Shown one piece after another: positions 24,308 to 33,617 of a stretch of DNA of 34,937 bases; within the stretch, counting starts at the first letter, position 1, and the number at the start of each line of letters is the position of its first letter. Below the pieces are notes generated by a model. The model saw nothing but the letters and a program-made list of their open reading frames with translations. It was not told the origin of the DNA and ran no database searches. Source of the DNA: a bacterium (lineage in GTDB: Bacteria > Acidobacteriota > Terriglobia > Terriglobales > Acidobacteriaceae); assembly GCA_026225095.1 (NCBI GenBank), contig JAMFSC010000085.1:1-34937 (forward strand), written 5' to 3'. Position numbers and translations under genes: made by a program.

Positions 24308-24987
24308 GGCCTGGCCTCCGCGGTGGCCGTGGTCGTGGCCTTGCCGGTCGCAGTCTTGGTTCCGGCGGGAGCCGCCCTCGCCGCGAGGGGTAACGGATTG
24401 TAGCCACTGAGGATATCGAAGGTGATCCCAGGCGGTGTGAGCGGATTCGCCACAGGATTCCCCGCGATCCGCAGCGTCTCGGCCTGTGCGGCTTCACCCA
24501 ACAGGCGGGGCCCGAGGAAGCGCTGCGACTGCTCCAGGTTCCGCACCAGCTGCACCGCGCGATCGCGGTCTCCGGTCACCTTCATCCGGATGCTCACGTC
24601 GCCATCCTTGCCGATCACCGGCTCGATGCTCGTCACCTGCACCCCTGCCGGCAACACGCGCTCGAGATCCATCATGACGGAGGTCCAGCTGAAGCTCTTG
24701 CGGGCAAACACATCGTTGAGGAACTGAGAGCGGTCGAGCACCGCACGGTTCTGCGGCTGACGCATCCTGGCCTCGTTCTGCTGGCGCTGTTGTTGAAACG
24801 CGAGAGTCTTTTCCTTCAGCGCATCCATCCGCGCCGTGGCCGCCTGCGCACGCTGCGTCAGCGTATGCAGGCCAAAGCCAAGACCGATCGCCAACGCGGC
24901 CAGCAGAGCCATGGCCACGCGCAGGCGCGCGAACAGAGGACGAAGTTCGATGAACGGGCGTGTGGCCAGATTGACGGAGACTCGCAT
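24304..24987 (-). CDS. pilN: PilN-like inner-membrane assembly protein
   Basis: From ATG 24987 the protein is 227 aa and starts MRVSVNLATRPFIELRP, the family-typical NLAxRPF motif that contacts PilM. A TM helix follows (VAMALLAALAIGLGFGLHTL), then a coiled coil with many Gln/Arg (about 50-85) and a periplasmic domain (MMDLERVLPAGVQVTSIEPV, VSIRMKVTGDRDRAVQLVRN). The start shares one base with the pilM stop (TGATG). The longer frame to 25023 overlaps pilM and is not needed. The last 25 residues are Ala/Thr/Lys-rich. Confidence 0.88.
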   Translation of the reverse strand: MRVSVNLATRPFIELRPLFARLRVAMALLAALAIGLGFGLHTLTQRAQAATARMDALKEKTLAFQQQRQQNEARMRQPQNRAVLDRSQFLNDVFARKSFSWTSVMMDLERVLPAGVQVTSIEPVIGKDGDVSIRMKVTGDRDRAVQLVRNLEQSQRFLGPRLLGEAAQAETLRIAGNPVANPLTPPGITFDILSGYNPLPLAARAAPAGTKTATGKATTTATAEARP

Positions 24988-26174
24988 CAGCTTCGCAACG
25001 CTCCCCGCACTCCCGCCAGCCATCCGCGTGGAGTCGCTCCCGGCATCGTCGCCGGTCCTTGTCCGTCCGGCAGCATCGCCGCATCCACCATCTCGCGCAG
25101 CTTCAATTCGGCGAGGGATGTGCGTCCGAACAGCCGCGACAGCTCTGCCGCACTCGTCACTCCAGCCGTCAGCAGCGCCTCAGGAGGAACCCCGAGGGTA
25201 TCTTCAAAGTACGCCGCCGCCACGCTGACGGCCTGCACGACCTCGGCCGGCGGCAGGCTCTCGGTCTCGGCGAGTGCTGTCGTTCGCACGATGGCCGGTT
25301 CCATCACGGCAGTTCCCGCCACCGCTCCTGAGGTCAAATCCGTTGGGATTGTTTGCGCCGGGTACTCCGTCGCGCCCTCCTGCAACGCCCACTCCTGCGC
25401 GGAGTTCTCGCGATCCACCAGGGGGAGGCTATGCAGGTTCGGATTGGCGAGGAGTTCGGCCGGAACCGTCTGGGGAAGCGCGGCTTGCGGCTCCGGACGC
25501 GCCGCCTCAATCTGCGGGTCAGACCGCATATCGACCGAGCGGTGCAGGAGCAGGACTCCCCCCCGCACAATCGCTGTCGTCACGGCCTCGGGTCCGGCGT
25601 TCACGAGCAGGGCGGGGGCGTCCGACTCCTCCAGCCCCGCCAGAGCGGCCAATGTGCTGGGTAAAATCGCGCCCGGCTCAAATCCTGCCTCCCGCACCAT
25701 CGCCTCATACTCCGCCAGCACTTCGCGCGGCATCGCCACCGCCATCACCCGCACCAGGCTGCGCGTCGTCGACATCACCTGGTAGGTGACCGCTGCATCG
25801 TCGGCATCGAAGGGGAGAAGCTTCTTCAGGCGGAAACGCACCACCGGAAGCGCCTCGGCAAGCTTGCCGGGGAGCGAGTCGAAATCCAGAAGAAGCACAC
25901 GGACCGAGGCGTCCGGAACCACCAGCGTCACATCCCGATTCCGCTCGAAGACCTTCTCGAGCGCCTGCCGCAGCGCCTCCACGACGGCGCGACGGTCGAC
26001 CGCCAGTCCAGCCCGCAGCGCCGGGCGGAACGCCCCTTCGGCGAGAATGATTCGAGAGAGCGCCACCATGACGCCCACGGCTCCGTCCTCGCAGCGCGCA
26101 GCGACCACGCCTTCTGGACGGATCTCACACGCCAGTCGTGGCCGTGTTCCCAATGTTGTCGCTAAAATCGCCAT
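24987..26174 (-). CDS. pilM: PilM-like actin-fold ATPase
   Basis: A 395 aa cytoplasmic protein of the PilM/GspL actin-like fold. Conserved-looking parts are RDVTLVVPDASVRVLLLDFD, RFRLKKLLPFDADDAAVTYQ, MAVAMPREVLAEYEAMVREA and FEPGAILPSTLAALAGL. They match the PilM pattern of a short catalytic-like core followed by IXXLEVPsxALxr-type segments. An insertion-like, low-similarity region (about 215-320) is rich in Pro/Glu/Thr. PilM recruits PilN at the inner membrane. It is 92 bp after pilB and shares TGATG with pilN. Confidence 0.83.
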   Translation of the reverse strand: MAILATTLGTRPRLACEIRPEGVVAARCEDGAVGVMVALSRIILAEGAFRPALRAGLAVDRRAVVEALRQALEKVFERNRDVTLVVPDASVRVLLLDFDSLPGKLAEALPVVRFRLKKLLPFDADDAAVTYQVMSTTRSLVRVMAVAMPREVLAEYEAMVREAGFEPGAILPSTLAALAGLEESDAPALLVNAGPEAVTTAIVRGGVLLLHRSVDMRSDPQIEAARPEPQAALPQTVPAELLANPNLHSLPLVDRENSAQEWALQEGATEYPAQTIPTDLTSGAVAGTAVMEPAIVRTTALAETESLPPAEVVQAVSVAAAYFEDTLGVPPEALLTAGVTSAAELSRLFGRTSLAELKLREMVDAAMLPDGQGPATMPGATPRGWLAGVRGALRS

Positions 26175-26266
26175 CCGCTCCAGAGTACCTGACCTGTAAG
26201 AACCCGATGTTTCTAAGCCTGTCCCGGGCCGATTCGGAGCCGCCCCGCGTCCAGATCAGGACGTGG

Positions 26267-27892
<1,626 letters not shown>

Positions 27893-27931
27893 AACTCTAA
27901 GACTCCCTTTGGATCCTTCTGTTACTAAACC

Positions 27932-29137
27932 TCACGACCCACTGACCCCATTCGCACTCAGCGAGAAGATGGGCAGATACAGCGCAATCAGGATCACCAC
28001 GACCACCACCCCCATCACGACCAGGATCGCTGGCTCAATCAGGCTCATCGCCGTGGTCAGGTTGGTCTGCACGTCCTCCTCGAAGAACTCCGCGACGGAG
28101 TTGAGCATCTGCGGGAGCGCTCCGGTCGATTCGCCAACCTCGATCATCTCGATGGCCAGCTCAGGGAAGATCTTCGTCGCCTCCAGGCTCACCGAGAGCC
28201 CCTTTCCCTCCCGAACGGTCTCGACCGACCGATAGACTGCGTTTGAAACCTGCTTGCTGTTGATGGACCTGGCCGCCGTCTCAAGCGATGGAACCAGTGG
28301 AAGACCGCCCTTCAGCAACGTGGCCAGGGTCCGAGAAAACAGCCCCACCTGGTACTTCAGCCAGATTCCGCCAAAGATCGGCAGGCCGATCCGGATCCGG
28401 TCGACCAGCGTCGCGCCCGCCTCCGTCTTGATCCAGCGGACGATCAAATAGACGGCCAGGGCCAGCACGGCCGCGACATACAGTCCATAATGCTGCGCGT
28501 TCTCCCCCAGCGAGAGCAGAAACAGCGTGATCGAAGGAAGCTTCGTTCCAAGCTGGGAATACAACTCCGCGAATCGCGGAACCACAAACGTGATCAGGAA
28601 GATGAACAGCGCGATCACCATCACGATCAGCAGCGCCGGGTACACCAGGCTCGCCTTGACCTTCTTGGTGAACGTCAGCGACACCCGCTGAAAGTCCAGA
28701 TACCGCTGCAGAACCTCTTCGAGATTGCCCGAGCGTTCGCCCGCCAACAGCGTGGTCGTATACACGAGCGGAAAACCGCCCTGCGCCTCGAACGCTCCGG
28801 AGATCGACTCGCCGGTCTTGACCCGCGCCGCAACATCTTCCAGTTGCGCCCGGAACTGGGGAATCTTCTGCCGCCGCCCAAGCAGCTCCAACGAGCCCAG
28901 GATCGGAAGCCCCGCCCGGATAAGCGTCAAAAACTGCTGATTGAAGACCAGAAACGTCTCCAGTTTCACCTTCTTGTTCTTGCTGGCGCCACCCAACATG
29001 CTGCGCGCCTTCACCGAATAGACGTAGTAACCGGCCTGCAGAAACCGCGCGCGTAGTTCCTCCGCCGTCGCCGCCGCGTGCGTCTGCTCCTGCACCCGCC
29101 CACGATCGTCAGCCAGCTTGATGACAAACTCTGCCAT
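27932..29137 (-). CDS. pilC: Type IV pilus / type II secretion inner-membrane platform protein
   Basis: From ATG 29137 the protein is 401 aa and starts MAEFVIKLADDRGRVQ. It has two T2SSF repeats: the first has KVKLETFLVFNQQFLTLIRA and GGFPLVYTTTLLAGERSGNL, the second has QVGLFSRTLATLLKGGLPLV and AIEMIEVGESTGALPQML. Three TM helices are visible: ALLIVMVIALFIFLITFVVP, GLYVAAVLALAVYLI and AILVVMGVVVVVILIALYLP. The frame to 29170 adds 11 residues without a better ribosome-binding site. It is the first gene of the operon, and its promoter probably lies in 29138-29236. Confidence 0.93.
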   Translation of the reverse strand: MAEFVIKLADDRGRVQEQTHAAATAEELRARFLQAGYYVYSVKARSMLGGASKNKKVKLETFLVFNQQFLTLIRAGLPILGSLELLGRRQKIPQFRAQLEDVAARVKTGESISGAFEAQGGFPLVYTTTLLAGERSGNLEEVLQRYLDFQRVSLTFTKKVKASLVYPALLIVMVIALFIFLITFVVPRFAELYSQLGTKLPSITLFLLSLGENAQHYGLYVAAVLALAVYLIVRWIKTEAGATLVDRIRIGLPIFGGIWLKYQVGLFSRTLATLLKGGLPLVPSLETAARSINSKQVSNAVYRSVETVREGKGLSVSLEATKIFPELAIEMIEVGESTGALPQMLNSVAEFFEEDVQTNLTTAMSLIEPAILVVMGVVVVVILIALYLPIFSLSANGVSGS

Positions 29138-29224
29138 AGATTTTCTCGATGTCCCGGCGGGCCAGGCCAAACCACCGCCACGTTCATCTTAGACGTTCCG
29201 CCTCCGGAGAAGCAGCCGAAAGCC

Positions 29225-29258
29225 GCAAAAGGAAAAGCCCTGCCGCGGCGGGCAGGGC
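29225..29258 (-). terminator. Rho-independent terminator of the IscA/ErpA gene
   Basis: On the - strand GCCCTGCC (29258-29251) and GGCAGGGC (29244-29237) form an 8 bp GC-rich stem with a 6 nt loop, followed directly by TTTTCCTTTTG. It lies 31 bp after the stop codon of the Fe-S carrier gene and isolates it from pilC. Confidence 0.88.
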
Positions 29259-29289
29259 ATCTCGCAAGATCAAAAACTTGGACGGAGCA

Positions 29290-29676
29290 TTACACGCTAA
29301 ACGAGGAACCGCATCCACAGGTGCTCTTCACCGTCGGATTCTCGAACTTGAAGCCCGCTGCCTCCAGCGTCTCCACATAGTCCACGACGCATCCGTTCAG
29401 GTACATGGCCGAGGTCGCGTCGACGAACACCTTCAGATCGTCGAACTTCAGCACCTTGTCCATCATCCCGCTCGCGTTCTCGAAGGACATCGAGTACTGG
29501 AACCCGGAACACCCGCCTCCGACGACGCCAATTCGCAATCCGGCTGGAATCGGATCCTGCGTTCCCATGATCTCGCGAACCTTCGCGATCGCGGCGGAAG
29601 TCAGATTGACCGGGGTGCTTGGGGCTGCGGGTGCGTTTACTACTTCGGCCGTCGAGGCTACAGCTGCGGTTGCCAT
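29290..29676 (-). CDS. erpA: A-type iron-sulfur cluster carrier (HesB/IscA/ErpA family)
   Basis: A 128 aa protein with a 25-residue Ala/Pro/Thr-rich leader and then the A-type carrier domain. It shows LTSAAIAKVREIM, GLRIGVVGGGCSGFQYSMSF with the first Cys, the block VFVDATSAMYLNGCVVDYVE, and the C-terminal STCGCGSSFSV with the two other cluster ligands. It carries Fe-S clusters to apo-enzymes in the cytoplasm. ATG 29676 with AAGGAG 8 nt upstream is a strong start; the open frame to 29964 is not needed. No isc/suf genes are adjacent, so ErpA is more likely than IscA, but the family members are hard to tell apart. Confidence 0.92.
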   Translation of the reverse strand: MATAAVASTAEVVNAPAAPSTPVNLTSAAIAKVREIMGTQDPIPAGLRIGVVGGGCSGFQYSMSFENASGMMDKVLKFDDLKVFVDATSAMYLNGCVVDYVETLEAAGFKFENPTVKSTCGCGSSFSV

Positions 29677-30072
29677 CAGGTATCTCCTTGAATCGAAAGT
29701 CTCAACATCAACGTGCCGGGTATCGATTTCAGCCCCGGCAAGAAACTTGTTCGCTTGCTGTCCAGAGGCGGGACCAAATTTAGAACGTCCACCCCAGTCT
29801 ATGCGCGAAAAATGCCCCACGCAATGCGGACCACACAAGATAGATGCACGATCGCGGGGACGGTCGCAACCAATTACGCCCAGTTTACGTCCAGCCTGCC
29901 GTCCGGGCCGATTGCGCGACCCACCGTGGCCAATGAATTTCCCTGAAAACCCGATGCACATCATGGCTGAACCGGAGTATTATTTCTGCCACTCGGACGT
30001 CCTGCCAAAGCTGAGTGCTGGACCTGCAGGCACGAACGGCCGACAACTCGCTTGTCCAGAGAGGCACCATCC
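29677..30072. other. Divergent intergenic region, no gene seen
   Basis: This stretch of 396 bp between the - strand Fe-S carrier and the + strand small membrane protein must hold both promoters. I see no convincing coding sequence, no strong hairpin and no clear -35/-10 pair that I would defend. The short frames here look like chance. Confidence 0.6.
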
Positions 30073-30345
30073 ATGACCCTCCTGTCTATTGTATTTATTG
30101 TGTGGGGAATCTTCACCGCGGCGTTCCTCGGACTTCTCGCCTACAACGCGACCCTCACCCGCTACGAGGAGGACCAGCTCTTCCTCTCGGACAGCCACTC
30201 CGTCGAGCAGGAGTTGCAGAATAACATCCTCAAGAACGTCAACCGCACACGGCCGCTCGTCCGCGCGTGCGGCGGAGCCTCGGCCGTCCTTGGAGCCGTC
30301 ATTATCGGCATGTACACCTGGGAGGCCTGGCTGCGTCTACGCTGA
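30073..30345 (+). CDS. Small two-helix membrane protein, unknown function
   Basis: From ATG 30073 (GAGAGG about 8 nt upstream) a 90 aa protein with two membrane helices: SIVFIVWGIFTAAFLGLLAY at about 4-23 and ASAVLGAVIIGMYTWEAWL near the C-terminus. The middle is polar (YEEDQLFLSDSHSVEQELQN), ending in a basic NVNRTRPLVR. It resembles small conserved membrane proteins seen in acidobacteria, but I do not recognise a named family. The frame can be extended to 30052; that start has a poorer ribosome-binding site. No neighbour overlaps it. Confidence 0.72.
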   Translation: MTLLSIVFIVWGIFTAAFLGLLAYNATLTRYEEDQLFLSDSHSVEQELQNNILKNVNRTRPLVRACGGASAVLGAVIIGMYTWEAWLRLR

Positions 30346-30628
30346 GCGGAGTCAGCCAGCCCGGCTCCCGACCGTTGCCGTTTCAGATCTCCGAATCGAG
30401 GGTCCGGGTGCAGCGTCGGATGCGAGGCCTGTCCCAAAATCTTCTATGCGGATGTACGCCCCCGATTCTTGGCAGGGGTTGGTACAACTCGTGCAGTTCC
30501 AACCCTCATCTGATCTAGCGACTGGGTAAGTCTGTCGGCCATACGATGTAGAGAATCTCTCACGTCTGACCGACCTACACAGCGAGATGAGGGCTGCGTG
30601 CTTCAAAAGCGCAGAGGGGCACGGGACC

Positions 30629-31063
30629 ATGGCATCGCGAAGCGGCAGCATTCTCATGGTAGTTGCCTCCACCACCCTGGGTGTGACCGCTGTGCTTTCG
30701 TTGCATGGCTCCGTCCGCAATCAACAATCTACCCTCTCTACCGTGACGCAAACCTCTACGCCGGTCCAGGCTACGCCCTCGGTTTCGGAGATAGCCACCG
30801 CCGACCGCAAGGCAACCCAGCAGATTCGGAGATCCATCCTCGCTGAGCGCGGTCTGTCGCTTTACGCCCACAACTGTTTCATCCTCACCCGCGCCGGCGA
30901 TGTCACCCTCAAGGGTGTGGTGCGCACAAGCGGCGAGAGGCAGAAGGTCGAGGCTCTTGCCAGCGATGTAGTGGGCCCGTCTCACGTTCACGACAATCTC
31001 ACGATCGTTTCAGCGAGAGGGGTCACTGCCCTTCCCCGGCTTTCCTCGATGACGTTCCGCTGA
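30629..31063 (+). CDS. BON-domain protein, probably exported
   Basis: From ATG 30629 (GAGGGG about 12 nt upstream) a 144 aa protein. The N-terminal hydrophobic segment (SILMVVASTTLGVTAVLSL) looks like a signal or anchor. A Ser/Thr/Gln-rich linker follows, then a BON domain: ADRKATQQIRRSILAERGLS, FILTRAGDVTLKGVVRTSGE and HVHDNLTIVS. BON domains are about 60 residues, bind phospholipid or hydrophobic ligands and occur in periplasmic osmotic-stress proteins such as OsmY. ATG 30587 would add 14 residues ahead of the signal segment and is less likely. It lies 66 bp before a second stress-like gene. Confidence 0.82.
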   Translation: MASRSGSILMVVASTTLGVTAVLSLHGSVRNQQSTLSTVTQTSTPVQATPSVSEIATADRKATQQIRRSILAERGLSLYAHNCFILTRAGDVTLKGVVRTSGERQKVEALASDVVGPSHVHDNLTIVSARGVTALPRLSSMTFR

Positions 31064-31129
31064 ACGACACCTTCAACCAGCAAGGAATTTTAGGCGGCCG
31101 GCCTTCATCGGCACCGGGGGAAAACGATT

Positions 31130-31678
31130 ATGTCCAATAAAAATACCGCAGTCTTCGGCATCTATCACACAGCGGCCCAGGCTGAAGCGGCCGTCGACCG
31201 GCTGCTCGCCGCGGGCTTCACGAACTCTTCCATCTCCGTTCTCCTGCCGGATGACGAGAGCTCACGTGCCTTCGCCCATGAGAAGCACACCAAGGCCCCC
31301 GAGGGAACCGCCACCGGCGTCACAGCGGGCGGCGCCATTGGCGGAACACTGGGGCTGCTCGCCGGGATTGGAGCCCTCGCTATCCCGGGCGTGGGCCCCC
31401 TCATCGCAGCGGGCCCAATCCTGGGGGCCCTGGCTGGCCTGGGTGTCGGAGGTGCAGTCGGAGGGATCGTCGGAGCCCTGATTGGCATGGGAATCCCCGA
31501 GTATGAGGCCAAGCGCTACGAAGGTCGTGTCAAAGGCGGCGGGACCCTCCTCTCAGTCCACTGCGAGACCTCCGACCAGATCACCATTGCCAAGGCTGTT
31601 CTCAAAGACAGCGGCGGCGAAGACATCGCCGCAACCGCCGAGACCAGCAGCCCCGTCGCCGAGAAGGAGTACGTCTGA
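31130..31678 (+). CDS. Gly-zipper general-stress-like protein
   Basis: A 182 aa protein. The N-terminal part (NTAVFGIYHTAAQAEAAVDR, GFTNSSISVLLPD) resembles the YflT/GSP17M heat-induced stress domain. A long glycine-zipper membrane segment follows (TAGGAIGGTLGLLAGIGALA, GALAGLGVGGAVGGIVGALI), and then a soluble C-terminal part with YEGRVKGGGTLLSVHCET and a ferredoxin-like end. The N-terminal motif 'GIYxTxxxAExAVDxLxxxGF' is typical. GGGGGAAAA lies 7-13 nt before ATG. It follows the BON gene, and a hairpin after the stop ends the unit. The function is unknown; a membrane or stress role is inferred. Confidence 0.85.
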   Translation: MSNKNTAVFGIYHTAAQAEAAVDRLLAAGFTNSSISVLLPDDESSRAFAHEKHTKAPEGTATGVTAGGAIGGTLGLLAGIGALAIPGVGPLIAAGPILGALAGLGVGGAVGGIVGALIGMGIPEYEAKRYEGRVKGGGTLLSVHCETSDQITIAKAVLKDSGGEDIAATAETSSPVAEKEYV

Positions 31679-31722
31679 GCCAGACGTTGCGTGACAGGAC
31701 GGTGGGCCAGCCGACAAGAGCC

Positions 31723-31752
31723 AAAAGGGCCACGATTTTTCGCGGCCCTTTA
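31723..31752 (+). terminator. Intrinsic terminator-like hairpin after the stress-like gene
   Basis: AAAGGGCC (31724-31731) pairs with GGCCCTTT (31744-31751) around a 12 nt loop that includes a T5 run, 45 bp after the stop. The stem ends in A/T on both strands, so it may work in both directions, though only a short T-tract follows. Confidence 0.7.
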
Positions 31753-31780
31753 CGTCCTGCTGATAAGTTCTAGTTTAGTA

Positions 31781-31862
31781 CAGATTGCCTGTTGCTATAG
31801 AGTTGGGTGCCCCACCTTCGCGACACGTCTTATCGTCGCTAAGGTGGGCGGAGCGCCACGGT
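31781..31862. repeat. GGGTGCCCCACC-type palindromic repeat, copy 3 (complete)
   Basis: This copy holds gggtgccccacc at 31805-31816 and the other arm ctaaggtgggc at 31839-31849, with gcgac/gtcgc as the inner stem. Its left 63 bases (31781-31843) match 32199-32261 with four differences by direct comparison. The match includes the 24 nt flank beginning cagattgcctgttg, so the duplicated unit is larger than the palindrome. Confidence 0.85.
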
Positions 31863-32198
31863 ACCCGACCCAGGACCCTACACCTTCGGCGAATCCGCTG
31901 CACAGAATCTCTGATCAAGTCAGCGACGTTGACTCAGGCCAGCGCCAGGCTGTCCGATAATCGAAGCCGCAGCATACCACTTTCGTACATCACGGTTTCT
32001 GTCCAGTTTTACCTGACAACAGCCCACGTTGTGCCCATCGAAAGTCTCTGGTTAAACATTGGCAATTCTGCGACCGCCGCCCATAACCCCTTTAGAAAAC
32101 CACGATTACAGCAATGCACCTAAAATGAGGCAAAACAGACCACTTGCGGAGAAGAATCCCGACAAGTGGTCCTACCTCTACCCATGCACAAGCTAGAG
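31863..32198. other. Intergenic region with a 9 bp inverted repeat, no gene seen
   Basis: This segment lies between the two repeat copies and has lower GC than the surroundings. GACCACTTG (32138-32146) and CAAGTGGTC (32163-32171) form a perfect 9 bp inverted repeat with a 16 nt purine-rich loop. No T-run follows. No coding sequence of credible composition was found; the short frames here lack ribosome-binding sites. Confidence 0.55.
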
Positions 32199-32261
32199 CA
32201 GATTGCCTGTTGGTATGAAGTTGGGTGCCCCACCTTCGCGACACGTCTCATCGTCGCTAAG
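32199..32261. repeat. GGGTGCCCCACC-type palindromic repeat, copy 4 (right arm missing)
   Basis: The left arm is gggtgccccacc at 32223-32234, and the copy continues to cgtcgctaag at 32261. Here the expected gtgggc arm of copy 3 is replaced by attctccc, only 29 bases before the stop of an IS110-family transposase. The break marks the probable left end of that element. Confidence 0.85.
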
Positions 32262-33600
32262 ATTCTCCCTTGAAGGGCAAGTACTTTTTCTATGAGAGTT
32301 GAATTTGGGGGAAGAGTTTTGCTCCATTGTAGGGTGTATCGGTTTTGAAGATTCCGAAGATGGCATGCAGGATTTTTCTTTCGACGGCGATCACCGCCTG
32401 CATCTTGGCCTTCTGTCGGAGTTGGAGTTGTTGGTAGAACGCCTTCATATGAGGATCGAAACGCGCCGCGCCCAAGGCCGGCATGAACAAGCCCCGCCTG
32501 AGATAAGCGTTACCCTGACGGCTGATCCGTGAGGGTTTGCGCACCGACGTTCCCGACACCTGGGGCACCGGATCGAGCCCCGCGTGAGCCACGAGCTGAC
32601 GCACCGACATCTCCGGATCGAGCCCCGCCAGCTCTCCCAGCAACGTCACCGCGCTCACCTCGCCGATACCCGGCACGGTCGTCATCTGCCGGAACTTCCG
32701 CTCCAGATCCGCATCCTGCCGCACCAGATCCACCGCCCTCCGGCGCATCCGGACGATCCGCTTTTCACACGCATCCCACATCCGTTTCAGCTCCTGGAGC
32801 ACACACCGCGGAGTGGCCGCCGAGCCCTTCGCCGCATGCAGACGGTTGCCCACCCGAGTCCGGTCCTCGACCAGCGTAGCAATCAGCCGGCTCAACGAAC
32901 GCAGCGCCAGCGCCGTGTCCGAAGGCCGCCGCCAAGGCTCGAACTCCATCGTGCGGCAGAACACAGCCAGCGCCTGCGCATCGGCCTTGTCCGTCTTGGA
33001 CCGGCCCAGCGTCCGCGCAAACTGCAGCACCCGCTTCGGGTTCAACACCGCGACCACGATTGCCTCCGCCCCGTCCAGCGCCAGGGCCACATCCAGCGAG
33101 TAGATCCCGGTCGACTCCAGACACACCCGGACCCGCTCCCCTTGCCGCAACAGCCATCCGATCAACTGCTGATGCCCGGCAGCCGAGTTGGGAAACTCCC
33201 GCTGCTCGAAGCCCTCGCGGTCGCCGCGCAAAACTGCCACCGCAAGCGAATTTGCACTGATATGGAGTGACCTGTCAACCACTGCGTATCGGTAGGGTTG
33301 TTTTTGTTGTCGTTGTGGCTTTTGCCTTTTTTCGAGAACAGGGCCAGCAGCAGCCCGGGCAGGTTCGAGCGACGATTGATCAGTCTGATATTCGCGGGTC
33401 GGAACCGCATCATCTTGATCCGTCGGGAGCTGCCTCTGACTAGTGTCGCGAGTCCGGCTGGCCTGTCGCATAGAGCAATCAAGGATTCTCCTTCGTGCTT
33501 GCTCCGGCTGCGGCTGGCGCTGTTCTCGAATTGGGCGATGCTGTTCATGATCGTTTTTTAGTCTTTCCTTTTTAAGGAAACTTTTGCCTTTGTTTTTGCC
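32262..33600 (-). mobile_element. IS110-family insertion sequence (element 1)
   Basis: The left boundary is set by the interrupted repeat copy 4 at 32261/32262. The right boundary is uncertain and lies somewhere before the next transposase stop at 33618. The element has a short 3' flank (28 bp after the transposase stop) and a long untranslated 5' region (about 320 bp), the layout of the IS110 subgroup, whose long 5' region encodes a bridge RNA in studied members. No terminal inverted repeats or target duplication are seen, as expected for IS110. Confidence 0.7.
32290..33282 (-). CDS. IS110-family DEDD transposase (element 1)
   Basis: The recognisable protein runs from about GTG 33282 (about 330 aa). 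The N-terminal RuvC-like DEDD domain has ISANSLAVAVLRGDREGFEQ, the Glu in VRVCLESTGIYSLDVAL, and the Asp pair in LGRSKTDKADAQALAVF. The C-terminal Tnp_20 domain has MTTVPGIGEVSAVTLLGELA and the Ser region SRISRQGNAYLRRGLF. The open frame continues to 33672, but that part translates to Arg/Gln-rich sequence with no transposase similarity and lies in the expected non-coding 5' region. Just before ISANSL the usual first catalytic Asp (VDIS, IDVS) seems to be His (SLHIS, codon CAT), so activity is in doubt. An Asp does occur four residues earlier. Confidence 0.88.
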   Translation of the reverse strand: MVDRSLHISANSLAVAVLRGDREGFEQREFPNSAAGHQQLIGWLLRQGERVRVCLESTGIYSLDVALALDGAEAIVVAVLNPKRVLQFARTLGRSKTDKADAQALAVFCRTMEFEPWRRPSDTALALRSLSRLIATLVEDRTRVGNRLHAAKGSAATPRCVLQELKRMWDACEKRIVRMRRRAVDLVRQDADLERKFRQMTTVPGIGEVSAVTLLGELAGLDPEMSVRQLVAHAGLDPVPQVSGTSVRKPSRISRQGNAYLRRGLFMPALGAARFDPHMKAFYQQLQLRQKAKMQAVIAVERKILHAIFGIFKTDTPYNGAKLFPQIQLS

Positions 33601-33617
33601 GTTGTTCCTGCTCTTCG
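33283..33617 (-). other. Long 5' untranslated region of IS110 element 1, possible bridge-RNA region
   Basis: This stretch of 335 bp lies between the two IS110 transposases. The reading frames across it are Arg/Gln/Asn-rich and not convincing. It has T-rich runs on the + strand (gttgtttttgttg, cttttttcgag, cgttttttag) and several short inverted repeats such as ttcctttttaaggaaa at 33566-33581. In characterised IS110-group elements the equivalent region is transcribed into a bridge RNA with two loops. I cannot fold it here, so this is a proposal. Confidence 0.4.

Noticed and set aside
31683..32290. Possible CRISPR-like arrangement because of the two 63-base repeats
   Set aside because: Only two copies, 418 bp apart, each holding an internal palindrome also found elsewhere in the window; there are no regular spacers and no cas genes.
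33162..33548. Separate - strand open frame of 128 codons with an AAGGAAAG sequence before its ATG
   Set aside because: It overlaps the transposase start, has a low-complexity basic composition and no recognised domain. It lies in the expected non-coding part of an IS110 element. A real small gene cannot be fully excluded.
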